Source of the DNA: JACVRW01 sp963825345
GTDB taxonomy: Bacteria > Actinomycetota > Thermoleophilia > Solirubrobacterales > Thermoleophilaceae
Length of the DNA stretch: 64,000 bases
Assembly (NCBI GenBank): GCA_963825345.1
Contig: CAWGSQ010000012.1
Location: forward strand, 682,001 to 746,000
Direction: 5' to 3'
Positions 1 through 8,106 of this stretch are shown piece after piece. Below the pieces are notes generated by a model. That model did no database searches and was not told the DNA's origin. It saw only the letters and a program-made list of their open reading frames with translations. The first letter of the stretch is position 1. Every line of letters begins with the position of its first letter. Made by a program: the position numbers and the translations under genes.

Positions 1-421
1 CGAACAGCGCCAGATCGAGCGGCTTGGGCAGGCCCTTGCCGGTCGTGCGGCCCTCCCTTGCGAGCGCGGTGGCGGTCTCGAAGAGCCGCTCCATCTCGAG
101 CGCCGGCCGCACCTGCACGCGCACGTGGGCCGTCTCGATGCTGCCGTTCGCGAACCTGTGAGCCACTCCGGCCGGAACGGTCACCACCTCGCCCGCCTCG
201 GCCATCACGGTCTTGCGACCCATCTTGAACTTCATCGTCCCGCTGAGCACCTCGAAGCGCTCCTCCTGGGACGGGTGCACGTGCTTGCCGGGCACGTGGC
301 CGTCCGGGGCCAGCTCGAGATCGAACTCGAGCAGCTCGCCGCCGGTGTCAGAAGCGGTCTTCCGGAAGCTGATGCGCTCGCCGGAGACCGGGTTTTCGAG
401 GACCTGTCCTGCGTGTGCCAT
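1..421 (-). CDS. Cupin-domain protein (3' end cut by the window edge)
   Basis: The reading frame runs off the left edge, so about 140 N-terminal residues are visible. They show a cupin motif 1 with GKHVHP, then E53 and the G of LSGTM, so H47, H49 and E53 would bind the metal. The second half-motif, VPAGVAHRF, carries the third histidine. The fold is a single-domain cupin that binds a metal in a small beta-barrel; the substrate cannot be told from the sequence. The start is ATG with a good ribosome binding site (AAGGAG, 5 bases before the ATG). It lies 159 bases downstream of the carboxyltransferase gene on the same strand. Confidence 0.8.
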   Translation of the reverse strand, partial: MAHAGQVLENPVSGERISFRKTASDTGGELLEFDLELAPDGHVPGKHVHPSQEERFEVLSGTMKFKMGRKTVMAEAGEVVTVPAGVAHRFANGSIETAHVRVQVRPALEMERLFETATALAREGRTTGKGLPKPLDLALF

Positions 422-554
422 GTCCGCTCCTTGATCCGTTTTCATCGGTGCGGTCATGCTCCGCGAGAGCGGCGTGTTTGCCATCGACCCGGGCGAGGAT
501 CTTGGGGCCGACTGCGGGGCGATCTTGCGCTCGCCTCCAGGGACGAGTCGGGTC

Positions 555-569
555 CTCCCCGCGGGGGAG
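555..569 (-). terminator. Short GC hairpin after the carboxyltransferase gene
   Basis: CTCCCC-GCG-GGGGAG forms a 6-bp stem with a 3-base loop about 11 bases past the stop codon of the upstream minus-strand gene. There is no T-run after it, so termination is only possible, not shown. Confidence 0.3.
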
Positions 570-580
570 TTAGAGCTGGT

Positions 581-2146
581 CTAGAGCGGGATGTTGCCGT
601 GCTTGCGCTTCGGCGTGTCCACGCGCTTGGTCTTCAGCGTCTCGAGTGCGCGGATCAACTTCGGGCGCGTCTCGTGCGGGATGATCACGTCGTCGATGTA
701 GCCGCGCTCCGCCGCTGAGTAGGGGTTCGCGAAGCGCGCCTTGTAGTCGCCGATCAGCTTCTCGCGGCGCTGCTCGGGCGTCGGCGAGCTCTGGATGTCG
801 CGGCGGTGGATGATGTTCACCGCGCCCTCGGGCCCCATCACGGCCACCTCGGCGGTGGGCCATGCGAACACGAAGTCAGCCAGCATGTGCTTCGAGTTCA
901 TGACGTCGTAGGCGCCGCCGTAGGCCTTGCGCGTGATCACCGTCAGCTTCGGCACGGTTGCCTCGGTGAAGGCGTAGAGCAGCTTCGCGCCGTGGCGGAT
1001 GATGCCGCCCCACTCCTGTGAGGTGCCCGGCAGGAAGCCCGGCACGTCCATGAGCGTGAGGATCGGGATGTTGAAGGCGTCGCAGAAGCGCACGAAGCGC
1101 GCGGCCTTCTCGGACGCGCCGATGTCGAGCACGCCGGCAAGCTGCGAGGGCTGGTTGCCCACCACGCCGATCGGGCGCCCGTTCAGGCGCGAGAAGCCGA
1201 TGATGATGTTGCGCGCGAAATGCTCCTGCACCTCGAAGAACTCGCCGTTGTCGACGAGGAGATGCACCACGTCGCGCATGTCGTACGGCTTGTTCGGGCT
1301 GTCCGGGACGATGCTGTCGAGCTCCGCGTCCTGGCGGCCGGGGTCGTCGCCCGTGTCCATCTGCGGCGGGAGCTCGAGGTTGTTCTGCGGCAGGAACGAC
1401 ATCAGGTAGCGCACGTCCTCGAGGCAGCTCTCCTCGTCGTCGGCGGCGAAGTGCGCCACGCCGGACTTGGAGTTGTGCGTCATCGCCCCGCCGAGCTCCT
1501 CGAACTCGACCTCCTCGCCCGTGACCGTCTTGATCACGTCGGGGCCCGTGATGAACATGTGCGAGGTCTCCTTGACCATGAAGATGAAGTCCGTCATGGC
1601 CGGGGAGTACACGGCGCCGCCCGCGCACGGCCCCATGATCACCGAGATCTGCGGGATCACGCCCGAGCACTGCACGTTGCGCACGAACACGTCGCCGTAG
1701 GCCCCCAGCGAGACCACGCCCTCCTGGATGCGCGCGCCGCCGGAGTCGTTGATGCCGATGACGGGGCAGCCGATCCTGGCCGCCAGGTCCATCACCTTCA
1801 CCATCTTCTCGCCCATCACCTCGCCGAGCGAGCCGCCGAAGACGGTGAAGTCCTGGGAGAAGACGGCCACCGGGCGGCCGTCGATCGTGCCATGGCCGGT
1901 CACGACCGCATCGCCCCAGGGGCGGTTGTTCAGCATGTCGAAGTCGCTCGTGCGGTGGCGGACGAACGTGTCCAGCTCCTCGAACGAGCCCGGGTCGAGG
2001 AGCTTGTCGAGCCGCTCGCGGGCCGTCAGCTTGCCGCGGTCGTGCTGCTTCTCCTCGGCCTGCGGGTTCGTGTGGATCGCGTGCTCGCGCAGCTCCTGGA
2101 GCTGGGCAAGCTTCTCCTCATAGGTCTCGGGCGACTTCTCGCGCAT
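581..2146 (-). CDS. pccB: Acyl-CoA carboxylase carboxyltransferase (beta) subunit, probably propionyl-CoA carboxylase
   Basis: The product (521 aa) is the usual length of an actinobacterial carboxyltransferase beta subunit. It moves the carboxyl group from biotin on a partner alpha subunit to an acyl-CoA in the cytosol. Family blocks seen: KLTARERLDKLLDPGSFEE near the N-terminus, INDSGGARIQEGV and MGPCAGGAVYSPA (N-domain oxyanion hole), DVPGFLPG and RKAYGGAYDVM (C-domain). D414 in GGAYDVM matches, from memory, the Asp that favours propionyl-CoA in Streptomyces PccB, so methylmalonyl-CoA is the likely product. The biotin subunit is not in the window. The reading frame stays open far upstream but the family begins at this ATG; TAACCT lies 8 bases before it. 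A methylmalonyl-CoA mutase gene at 8.1-9.7 kb fits the same pathway. Confidence 0.93.
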   Translation of the reverse strand: MREKSPETYEEKLAQLQELREHAIHTNPQAEEKQHDRGKLTARERLDKLLDPGSFEELDTFVRHRTSDFDMLNNRPWGDAVVTGHGTIDGRPVAVFSQDFTVFGGSLGEVMGEKMVKVMDLAARIGCPVIGINDSGGARIQEGVVSLGAYGDVFVRNVQCSGVIPQISVIMGPCAGGAVYSPAMTDFIFMVKETSHMFITGPDVIKTVTGEEVEFEELGGAMTHNSKSGVAHFAADDEESCLEDVRYLMSFLPQNNLELPPQMDTGDDPGRQDAELDSIVPDSPNKPYDMRDVVHLLVDNGEFFEVQEHFARNIIIGFSRLNGRPIGVVGNQPSQLAGVLDIGASEKAARFVRFCDAFNIPILTLMDVPGFLPGTSQEWGGIIRHGAKLLYAFTEATVPKLTVITRKAYGGAYDVMNSKHMLADFVFAWPTAEVAVMGPEGAVNIIHRRDIQSSPTPEQRREKLIGDYKARFANPYSAAERGYIDDVIIPHETRPKLIRALETLKTKRVDTPKRKHGNIPL

Positions 2147-2154
2147 CGGGCCGC

Positions 2155-2160
2155 AGGTTA
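2155..2160 (-). promoter_or_regulatory. TANNNT -10 element for the carboxyltransferase gene
   Basis: TAACCT on the minus strand ends 8 bases before the ATG at 2146. This spacing puts the transcript start at or next to the start codon, as in leaderless actinobacterial mRNAs. No ribosome binding site is present. Confidence 0.5.
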
Positions 2161-2169
2161 CCCGGCGGC

Positions 2170-3636
2170 TCACTCGCCCCCGTACCAGGGGAGGCGCCCG
2201 CCCGCCCGGTCGAGCACCTTGCCGTAGAGCGCGCGCACCACGTCGGGGTGGCGGGCCGCCAGGTTGTGGAACTGGCCGGGATCGCGCCTGAGGTCGAACA
2301 GCTTGAAGCCGGCGGGCTTGTTGAAGCCCCAGAGCATCCAGCGCTCCGAGCGGATGAAGAAGGAGTCGGAGTAGCCGCCCCAGGCGTAGTCGCGCCCGGG
2401 CAGGCGGCGGCCGCGCATGGGCCGCGACAGGTCGACCCCCGTCATTCGCTCGGGTCGGCGCACGCCGGCCATCGACAGGATCGTCGGAGCGATGTCGTGG
2501 GTTGATGCGAACCAGTCGCTGGCCGTGCCGGCCCGGCGGCGGTCCGGGTGGACCACGATCAGCGGCACGCGCGTGAGGGCGGGATAGAGGGAGCTCTGCA
2601 CCTTGCCGGTCCAGCCGTGCTCGCCCAGCAGGATGCCGTGGTCGCCCACGAGCACGATTGCGGTCTCGCGCTCGAGGTTCAGGTCGTGCAGGCGGTCGAG
2701 GAGCATGCCGAGCCAGTGGTCGGTCATCGTTACCTCGGCTGCGTAGAGGTCGCGCATCCGGCCGATCACCGGGCCGCGTTCGCTCGCGCCCAGCCAGTTC
2801 GACGCCCGGCCGTAGGTGGGCATCGCGGGCTCGGGACCGCGCCAGGGTCCGTATGGGTCGAGGAAGCGCGACGGCGGCGTCCACGGCTCGTGCGGCTCGT
2901 AGGTGTCGACCACGAGGGCGAACGGGCCGCGGCGCGCCGCTGCGGTGTCGAGCTCTCGGAGCGCATTGCGAAAGACGCGCCCGGCGAAGGTGTTGTCCGG
3001 GCTCACCCAGGGGCGGCTGTTGGCGAGGTAGAGGCCGACCCTGTTGCGCACCTTTGCGTCCGCGTTCGCGGGGTAGAGCCAGTGGCTCAGCACATCCCTC
3101 GGCACGCTCGAGGCCTTCTGGTTGCCGCCGATCTGGCCGCCCGTCCGCACGAAGCGGTTGAGGCTTGCCCGGAAGCGCCCGTACGGGGGCGCATAGCCGA
3201 GGAACGGGTTGTCGGTCACGTACGACGTCCACCAGCCGGCGCGCCGGAGCGCGCTGAGGAACGAGGCGTCCAGGTGGTCGAGCGGCTCCCAGCCGGGAGC
3301 CTGGATCAGACCGGGCCGGTCGTACCAGCCGCGGAAGGGAAACTGGCGCCGGCCGCTGAAGATCGAGTTGCGCGCCGGGATGGTGGGCATGGCCTCGGGG
3401 AAGACGTTCGTGAAGCGCATGCCCTGCCGGGCGAGTGAGTCCATGGTGGGCGTGCGCACCCAGCCGTCGTAAACGGCGTCCGCCCGCAGGGAGTCGATGA
3501 TCACTACGAGGACGTTCGGGCCATCGGGTCGCTGCGCGAAGGCGCTCGGCCCGAGGGCGCTCGGCCCGAGGGCGGCCGTGGCCGCGGTGGCAGCCGAGGC
3601 CTGAACGAAGCGTCGCCGTGTAACAGGACCCGCCAT
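2170..3636 (-). CDS. Tat-exported sulfatase-fold hydrolase with Thr at the nucleophile position
   Basis: The 488-aa protein starts with a twin-arginine signal (TRRRFVQASAATAA) followed by an Ala-rich stretch holding a short GPSAL repeat. The rest is alkaline-phosphatase/sulfatase fold: VVIIDSLRAD (D48) and VGDHGILLGEHGWTGK give the metal ligands. The nucleophile segment reads T85-I-P-A-R89 where classical sulfatases have C/S-x-P-x-R. Thr cannot become formylglycine, but Thr nucleophiles occur in LtaS-like and phosphodiesterase members of this superfamily. The enzyme probably acts outside the membrane on a sulfate or phosphate ester; the substrate is unknown. It reads in the same direction as the carboxyltransferase gene, 23 bases upstream of it. 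Confidence 0.85.
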   Translation of the reverse strand: MAGPVTRRRFVQASAATAATAALGPSALGPSAFAQRPDGPNVLVVIIDSLRADAVYDGWVRTPTMDSLARQGMRFTNVFPEAMPTIPARNSIFSGRRQFPFRGWYDRPGLIQAPGWEPLDHLDASFLSALRRAGWWTSYVTDNPFLGYAPPYGRFRASLNRFVRTGGQIGGNQKASSVPRDVLSHWLYPANADAKVRNRVGLYLANSRPWVSPDNTFAGRVFRNALRELDTAAARRGPFALVVDTYEPHEPWTPPSRFLDPYGPWRGPEPAMPTYGRASNWLGASERGPVIGRMRDLYAAEVTMTDHWLGMLLDRLHDLNLERETAIVLVGDHGILLGEHGWTGKVQSSLYPALTRVPLIVVHPDRRRAGTASDWFASTHDIAPTILSMAGVRRPERMTGVDLSRPMRGRRLPGRDYAWGGYSDSFFIRSERWMLWGFNKPAGFKLFDLRRDPGQFHNLAARHPDVVRALYGKVLDRAGGRLPWYGGE

Positions 3637-3677
3637 ACGACTACACGGAGTGTCGCGTGGTCGGGAAAGTTGCGCGA

Positions 3678-4436
3678 CTAACCGCGCGAGAACGGCCGGT
3701 GATGCGCGGCGCCGAGAGTGTCAAGCGCCTCATCGAGAATCACGCGAGCGCGCTCGGGATCGAGCGCGGGGTCGTCGAGGGCCGGCTCGGACTCGGTCAC
3801 GACGGGCTCGGCCTCGGCGACGACCGGTGCGGCGTCCGGCTTGGCCACGGCGGGCTCGGCTTCGCCATCGACGGGCTCGACCTCGGCGACGACCGGTTCG
3901 GGCTCCGGCTCGGGCTCGGGCTCGGGCTCGGGCTCCGGCTCGGGTGCGGGCTCGGCGGCGACCGGCTCCGGCTCCGGCTCAGCCACGATCGGCTCCGTCC
4001 GGCGCCGGAACAGCCAGCCCCAGAATCCGCGCCGGCCAACCTCCTCCGAGACCTCCTCGACCTCCTCGGCCGCCTCTTCATCGACGATTTCGTCAGCCTT
4101 CTCGGCGGGTGCGGCGGCGGCTGGCTCCGGTTCCGGCTCCGGTTCGGGCTCGGGCGCCGGCGCCGGCTCGGGCGCCGGTTCCGGTTCTGGCGCCGGCTCC
4201 CGCTCGGGCAGTTCCGCCCGCAGCGTCACCTTGGTGCCCCACCCTGAGGGCTCTATCGACACGGTGCCGCTCGCGTGCTCGCCCTCCCAGGCGACGGTGT
4301 GCTCCGGTTCGAGCTTCGTGATGGTGATCTCGCCGAAGGCGCCGAGGTGCTTTGCGAGGCGTTCGACCTCGCTCAGCTCCTCCCACAGCTCTGGCGGAGA
4401 CTTGACGAGGGTGCGCTTCGCAGTGAGGTCCGGCAT
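3678..4436 (-). CDS. SRPBCC-like small domain with long acidic Pro/Glu repeat tail
   Basis: About 80 N-terminal residues (from MPDLTAKRTLVKSPPELW to KVTLRAEL) look like a short START/SRPBCC-type beta-alpha fold; the family is suggested and not proven. After it come two Glu-Pro/Ala-Pro blocks separated by a basic-aromatic segment (GRRGFWGWLFRRRTEP) that could touch membranes or nucleic acid. The 252-aa protein ends with a short helical segment (DPERARVILDEALDTLG). The start is supported by GAGG 6 bases before the ATG. The repeats come from an iterated 6-bp unit, so length variation between strains is likely. I do not recognise a function. Confidence 0.7.
   Translation of the reverse strand: MPDLTAKRTLVKSPPELWEELSEVERLAKHLGAFGEITITKLEPEHTVAWEGEHASGTVSIEPSGWGTKVTLRAELPEREPAPEPEPAPEPAPAPEPEPEPEPEPAAAAPAEKADEIVDEEAAEEVEEVSEEVGRRGFWGWLFRRRTEPIVAEPEPEPVAAEPAPEPEPEPEPEPEPEPEPVVAEVEPVDGEAEPAVAKPDAAPVVAEAEPVVTESEPALDDPALDPERARVILDEALDTLGAAHHRPFSRG
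3895..3980. repeat. GGCTCG/GGCTCC hexamer repeat inside the Pro/Glu tail
   Basis: Imperfect tandem 6-bp units (GGCTCG, GGCTCC) encode Glu-Pro pairs on the minus strand. The period of six keeps the frame, so unit gain or loss changes only the tail length. Confidence 0.7.
4122..4206. repeat. Second hexamer repeat block in the same gene
   Basis: Units of GGCTCC, GGTTCC, GGCTCG and GGCGCC repeat with a 6-bp period and encode Glu-Pro and Ala-Pro pairs. It is more degenerate than the block at 3895-3980. Confidence 0.6.
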
Positions 4437-4520
4437 TGCACCTCGCTTTCGATCAGGGCTGCCCGTCTCCTGCCACCGAATCGGACCTCCCAGGCGCGTG
4501 CCGTGCGAGGCTTCCCGGCC

Positions 4521-5216
4521 ATGCTCGGCGACGACCTCGGTGACCTGCTCGGCACCCGCATCCCCGGCGACCACAGCCGGCAGGTGCTCGCCGACCACTA
4601 CGCCGCCCGCCTGCGGCCGACCAACGTCATGGACCTCGGGTGCGGCGCGGGCGACTCGGTCGACCTCTTCCGCGCGCTCGACCCGAAGGTGCGCTGGGTG
4701 GGGGTGGACATCGAAAAGTCGCCCGAGGTGGCCGAGCGCACTCGGGGCGACGCCGAGTTCGTGATTTTCGACGGCGAGCAGCTCCCGTTCGACGACGGCA
4801 GCTTCGAGCTCGTCTTCTGCAAGCAGGTCCTCGAGCACGTGGAGCGGCCGCGCGAGCTGCTTCGCGAGGTTGCGCGCGTGCTCGAGCCGGGCGGCTGGTT
4901 CGCCGGCTCCACCTCGCAGCTCGAGGCGTTTCACTCGCGCAGCATCTTCAACTGGACGCCGTACGGCTTGACCGTCGCCGCGGAGGAGGCCGGCCTGGAG
5001 GTGGTGGAGCTGCGTCCCGTGATCGACGGCCTCACGCTCGTGGCCTGGCGGGCGGTGGGGCTGCCGCGCTTTTTCCATCGCTGGTGGGCGCGTGAGTCGC
5101 CCGGCTATCGCGTGATCGAGCTCGGCGCTCGGGCCGCCCGGCTCGATGCCCGTACCCGCAACCAGATCAAGCTGGTCCTCGCGGGCCAGTTCGCCTTCCT
5201 CGCACGTCGGCCCTAG
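4521..5216 (+). CDS. Class I SAM-dependent methyltransferase
   Basis: The 231-aa protein has motif I VMDLGCGAGDSVDLF, an acidic end of beta-2 (VGVDIEKSPE), LPFDDGSFELVFCKQVLEHV and VARVLEPGGWFAG, the standard Methyltransf_11 pattern. It transfers a methyl group from S-adenosylmethionine; the acceptor is unknown. I chose the ATG at 4521; a GTG at 4503 is in frame and possible. It diverges from the SRPBCC-like gene. The next gene follows after 9 bases, but has its own -10-like element. Confidence 0.82.
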   Translation: MLGDDLGDLLGTRIPGDHSRQVLADHYAARLRPTNVMDLGCGAGDSVDLFRALDPKVRWVGVDIEKSPEVAERTRGDAEFVIFDGEQLPFDDGSFELVFCKQVLEHVERPRELLREVARVLEPGGWFAGSTSQLEAFHSRSIFNWTPYGLTVAAEEAGLEVVELRPVIDGLTLVAWRAVGLPRFFHRWWARESPGYRVIELGARAARLDARTRNQIKLVLAGQFAFLARRP

Positions 5217-5219
5217 CAT
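5214..5219 (+). promoter_or_regulatory. TANNNT -10 element overlapping a TAG stop
   Basis: TAGCAT includes the stop codon of the methyltransferase gene (TAG 5214-5216) and lies 6 bases before the GTG at 5226. Confidence 0.45.
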
Positions 5220-5225
5220 CCAGCG

Positions 5226-5936
5226 GTGCCCTGGATCTCGTTCGCCGTCCCGCTGCTCCTCGCGATGGCGACGCCCGCCGCGGCGGCCCGGCCCCCCGAG
5301 CCCCTCTGGCGCGTCACCGCGGTGGCGAGCGGTAGCTACGCCCTGGATTACGGCCAGGACCGCCCGTCGCCCTCGTCCGGCGTCGACGGTCGCGGCACGG
5401 GCACGTGGGCCTGGCGGATGAAGGCGCTGGCGGCGGGCTACGAGATCGACACGAGCATCGCCGCCTTCCGCATGGACGTGACCGAGCAGTCCGACATCGT
5501 CCTCTACACCTTCCAGCAGAACCAGATCCAGGAGACGCCGTACTGCCGGCCGCCGGCCGGGAACGGCGTGGACTGGGTGCGCGACCCGAGCGTGGGCATG
5601 TTCCTGAGCCCGAGGCGGGGCTTCCAGCTGGACCATGGCTTCGGGGACCTGCTCACCGGATGCCACGTGGGCGCGCACGGCATGGGCCTCTACGACGGCG
5701 TCCTGCCCGCCGACACCCCGATCGCCCGCGGCGCCTTCAGGCCGCGCCGCCACCGCTACTTCAAGGACACCTGGACGCAGGCGATCTCGCTCGACCGGAC
5801 GCACGAGTCCGACCCGAGCAGCGCCCACACCTTCCAGGCGCAGGGCACGGTCACCATCTCGGTGAGGCGCATGACGAGGCGGAGCGCCGCAGCCTTCAAG
5901 CTCAGGCTGCGGCGCATTCCTCGTACTCCTCGCTAG
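5226..5936 (+). CDS. Secreted protein of unknown function
   Basis: The 236-aa product begins with a signal peptide (hydrophobic core ISFAVPLLLAMATPAAAA, likely cut before RPPEP). The mature part is rich in aromatic and polar residues, with YCRPP and a second Cys in TGCHVG that may form a disulfide. The C-terminus is strongly basic (MTRRSAAAFKLRLRRIPRTPR). The pattern suggests an extracytoplasmic beta-rich protein, but I recognise no family. The GTG start is favoured because it directly precedes the signal peptide and has TAGCAT 6 bases upstream. It ends 1 base before the convergent transporter gene. Confidence 0.65.
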   Translation: MPWISFAVPLLLAMATPAAAARPPEPLWRVTAVASGSYALDYGQDRPSPSSGVDGRGTGTWAWRMKALAAGYEIDTSIAAFRMDVTEQSDIVLYTFQQNQIQETPYCRPPAGNGVDWVRDPSVGMFLSPRRGFQLDHGFGDLLTGCHVGAHGMGLYDGVLPADTPIARGAFRPRRHRYFKDTWTQAISLDRTHESDPSSAHTFQAQGTVTISVRRMTRRSAAAFKLRLRRIPRTPR

Positions 5937-5937
5937 C

Positions 5938-7521
5938 TCACGCGGCGATCGGCTCGGGGATGGCGGTCGCCGTCGGAGTGGGCTCGACCACGGGCTCGGC
6001 GATCTCGACCTCGCCGCGCTCGATGTCGCGCTCGCGCACGAGCAGGAACGCTCCGATCGCCGCCGCGAAGGCGAGGATCCCGCCGAGGACCGCGATGTCG
6101 TTGAACCCGGCGAGGAAACCCTCCCGCGCGGCGTCGGCCACCTGGGCACGCGAGCCGGCAGGCACCTGAGTCAGTGCCTCGTCGAGGTTCCCGGACGAGG
6201 CTGCCTCGACGATCTCACGCGAGCGGTCGGCGCCGAGTCCCGTGAGCTCCTGAACCTTCGAGGAGCCCGCGCTCAGGAAGATGGCTCCCCAAACGGCGAC
6301 GCCGAGCGCCACTCCGACCTGGCGGAACGTGTCGTTGATGCCCGAGGCCATGCCGCTCTGCTCCTTCGGCACGACGCTCACGGCCACGTCCGCGATCGCC
6401 GGGTTCAGCAGCCCGATGCCCGCGCCCGCGACGATGAAGCCGCCAAGGAGGCCGGTCCAATCGTCCGTGGCGTCGACGCCTGCCATCAGCATGAGGCCTG
6501 CGCCCGCGCCCACAAGGCCGAGCGAGATCATCACCCGGGCCTGCACCTTCGACAGCAGCGCTCCTGCGATCGGCGCCACCAGGAACACGGCGACGGTCAG
6601 CGGCAGGTAGCGCAGCCCCGCCTCGGTCGGGCCGTGACCGAGGAAGTTCTGCAGGTAGAGCGTCAGGTACAGGAACAGGGCGAACATCGAGGCCGAGATC
6701 CCGAAGGCCGCCAGCTGCACGCCGGTGAAGGCGGGCCGCTTGAACAGGCCGAGCGGGAGCATGGGCTCCGCCACACGGCGCTCGATCGCCACGAAGGCCG
6801 CCAGCAGCAGGACCGCTGACGCGAACAGGCCAACGATGAGGCTGCTGCCCCAGCCCTCCTCGTTCCCGCGGATCAGCGCGAGCACGAGCAGGAACAGGGA
6901 GGCCGAGAACGTGACCAGGCCGCCCCAGTCCACGCGCGTCGCGTTGGGATCACGCGACTCGTGCACCCGGGCGTAGCTGATCGCGATCGCCGCGGCTCCG
7001 ATCGGCACGTTCAGGAAGAAGATCCACTCCCACCCGAGCGAGTCGACGACGGCCCCGCCCACGAGCGGGCCGAAGGCCACGGCGAGACCGATTGTCGCGC
7101 CGTAGACGCCCATCGCCATGCCGCGCTCGCGGCCGGCGGGGAACTCCTGCGCGATCAGCGCGAGCGAGACCGCGAACATCGCGGCTCCACCGATTCCCTG
7201 CACTCCGCGAGCGATGTTCAGGAAGGTCGGATCGGTTGCAAGGCCGGCCACCAGCGAGGCGACCGAGAAGATGCCGAGGCCGATCGCAAAGACGCGTCTG
7301 CGGCCGAGCCGGTCGGCGAGTGAGCCCGCGGTGAGCACGACCGCGGCGAGTGTCAGGGTGTAGGCGTCGACCACCCACTGGAGGTCGGTGAAGCTCGCGC
7401 CGAGGTCCTCTCGAATCGCGGGCAGGGCGGTGTTCACGACGGTGATGTCGAGGAGAAGCATGAATGTGGCAACGGAGACGACGCCGAGGGTCCACCACTT
7501 GGTTGTCGTCTGAGAGGTCAT
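5938..7521 (-). CDS. MFS multidrug efflux transporter, DHA2 (EmrB/QacA) family
   Basis: The 527-aa protein has the length and hydrophobic pattern of a 14-helix drug:proton antiporter in the cytoplasmic membrane. Motif D1 (LLDITVVNTALP) in helix 1 and motif A (GSLADRLGRRRVF) after helix 2 are intact. The C-terminal tail is cytosolic and acidic. The gene is divergent from a MarR regulator across a 99-bp region full of repeated TCAGG motifs, so drug-induced derepression is the natural reading. AGGAG lies about 12 bases before the ATG. Confidence 0.92.
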   Translation of the reverse strand: MTSQTTTKWWTLGVVSVATFMLLLDITVVNTALPAIREDLGASFTDLQWVVDAYTLTLAAVVLTAGSLADRLGRRRVFAIGLGIFSVASLVAGLATDPTFLNIARGVQGIGGAAMFAVSLALIAQEFPAGRERGMAMGVYGATIGLAVAFGPLVGGAVVDSLGWEWIFFLNVPIGAAAIAISYARVHESRDPNATRVDWGGLVTFSASLFLLVLALIRGNEEGWGSSLIVGLFASAVLLLAAFVAIERRVAEPMLPLGLFKRPAFTGVQLAAFGISASMFALFLYLTLYLQNFLGHGPTEAGLRYLPLTVAVFLVAPIAGALLSKVQARVMISLGLVGAGAGLMLMAGVDATDDWTGLLGGFIVAGAGIGLLNPAIADVAVSVVPKEQSGMASGINDTFRQVGVALGVAVWGAIFLSAGSSKVQELTGLGADRSREIVEAASSGNLDEALTQVPAGSRAQVADAAREGFLAGFNDIAVLGGILAFAAAIGAFLLVRERDIERGEVEIAEPVVEPTPTATAIPEPIAA

Positions 7522-7538
7522 GTCAAATCTGGACTCCT

Positions 7539-7614
7539 GGGCTAGACTGGTACGGGAACCTGATCAAGTTGCCTGACGGTAACAGCCAAGCAACCTGACT
7601 GTCAAGGAACCTGA
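7539..7614. promoter_or_regulatory. Promoter/operator region between the efflux pump and MarR genes
   Basis: Three copies of (G/C)(G/C)AACCTGA-type sequence lie at 7555-7563, 7590-7598 and 7606-7614, with a related TTGCCTGA at 7569-7576; GTTGC and GCAAC arms also face each other. On the minus strand, TTGATC (7562-7567) and TAGCCC (7539-7544) are 17 bases apart, and a perfect TTGACA lies at 7600-7605. The repeats are good candidates for MarR binding sites over the pump promoter. Confidence 0.55.
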
Positions 7615-7620
7615 CGAACC

Positions 7621-8106
7621 GTGACCAAGATCACAGAGACCACATCTGACGGCGGCCGCCACGGACGCGGCCTCGCGGGCGCCGCGACGCAGCGCTGGAC
7701 GCCGCTACCGGCCCTGCTCGACGACCTCGCGGGCGACAGCTTCGCCGAGTTCCACGCGAGGCTGAGGGAGGCGGGCCACAGCACGATCCGCCAGGGCCAC
7801 GGCTGCGTGTTCCGCTTCATCCACGAGGGCGGCTCACGATTGACGGAGCTCGCCGAGAGCTCGGGCCTCAGCAAGCAGGCGGTCGGCGAGGTGGTGGACG
7901 ACCTCGAGAAGCTCGGCTACGTGGAGCGCGCGCAGGACCCGCAGGACGGGCGCGCGAAGGTGATTCGGCTCACCGAGCTGGGCGCCGAGGCCCAGAGCAC
8001 AGCGCTTGGGATCTTCGCCGACATCGAGCGTGACTTCTCGGAGCGCTACGGCGCCGAGCGCGTGGCGATGATGCGGGAGCTGCTCGAGGAGATCGCGGCC
8101 GGCTAG
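7621..8106 (+). CDS. MarR-family transcriptional regulator
   Basis: The 161-aa protein has the winged helix of MarR: recognition helix in LTELAESSGLSKQAVGEVV, then a wing with DPQDGRAKVIRLT. The family forms dimers that bind a palindromic operator and release it on binding small phenolic or drug-like ligands. It probably represses itself and the divergent efflux gene. The start is GTG without a clear ribosome binding site. It overlaps the convergent mutase gene by 4 bases. Confidence 0.9.
   Translation: MTKITETTSDGGRHGRGLAGAATQRWTPLPALLDDLAGDSFAEFHARLREAGHSTIRQGHGCVFRFIHEGGSRLTELAESSGLSKQAVGEVVDDLEKLGYVERAQDPQDGRAKVIRLTELGAEAQSTALGIFADIERDFSERYGAERVAMMRELLEEIAAG

Noticed and set aside
581..3232. 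One continuous minus-strand frame of 883 codons covering carboxyltransferase and part of the sulfatase region
   Set aside because: Only the part from 2146 downward matches the carboxyltransferase family; the upstream part is low-complexity Arg/Pro-rich translation antisense in frame to the real sulfatase gene.
3895..4206. Hexamer repeats considered as CRISPR-like or regulatory repeats
   Set aside because: Units are contiguous, 6 bp, in frame with a coding sequence and have no spacers.
3678..6149. 823-codon minus-strand frame joined to the SRPBCC-like gene
   Set aside because: The portion above 4436 is a shadow of the plus-strand methyltransferase and secreted-protein genes, without family motifs.
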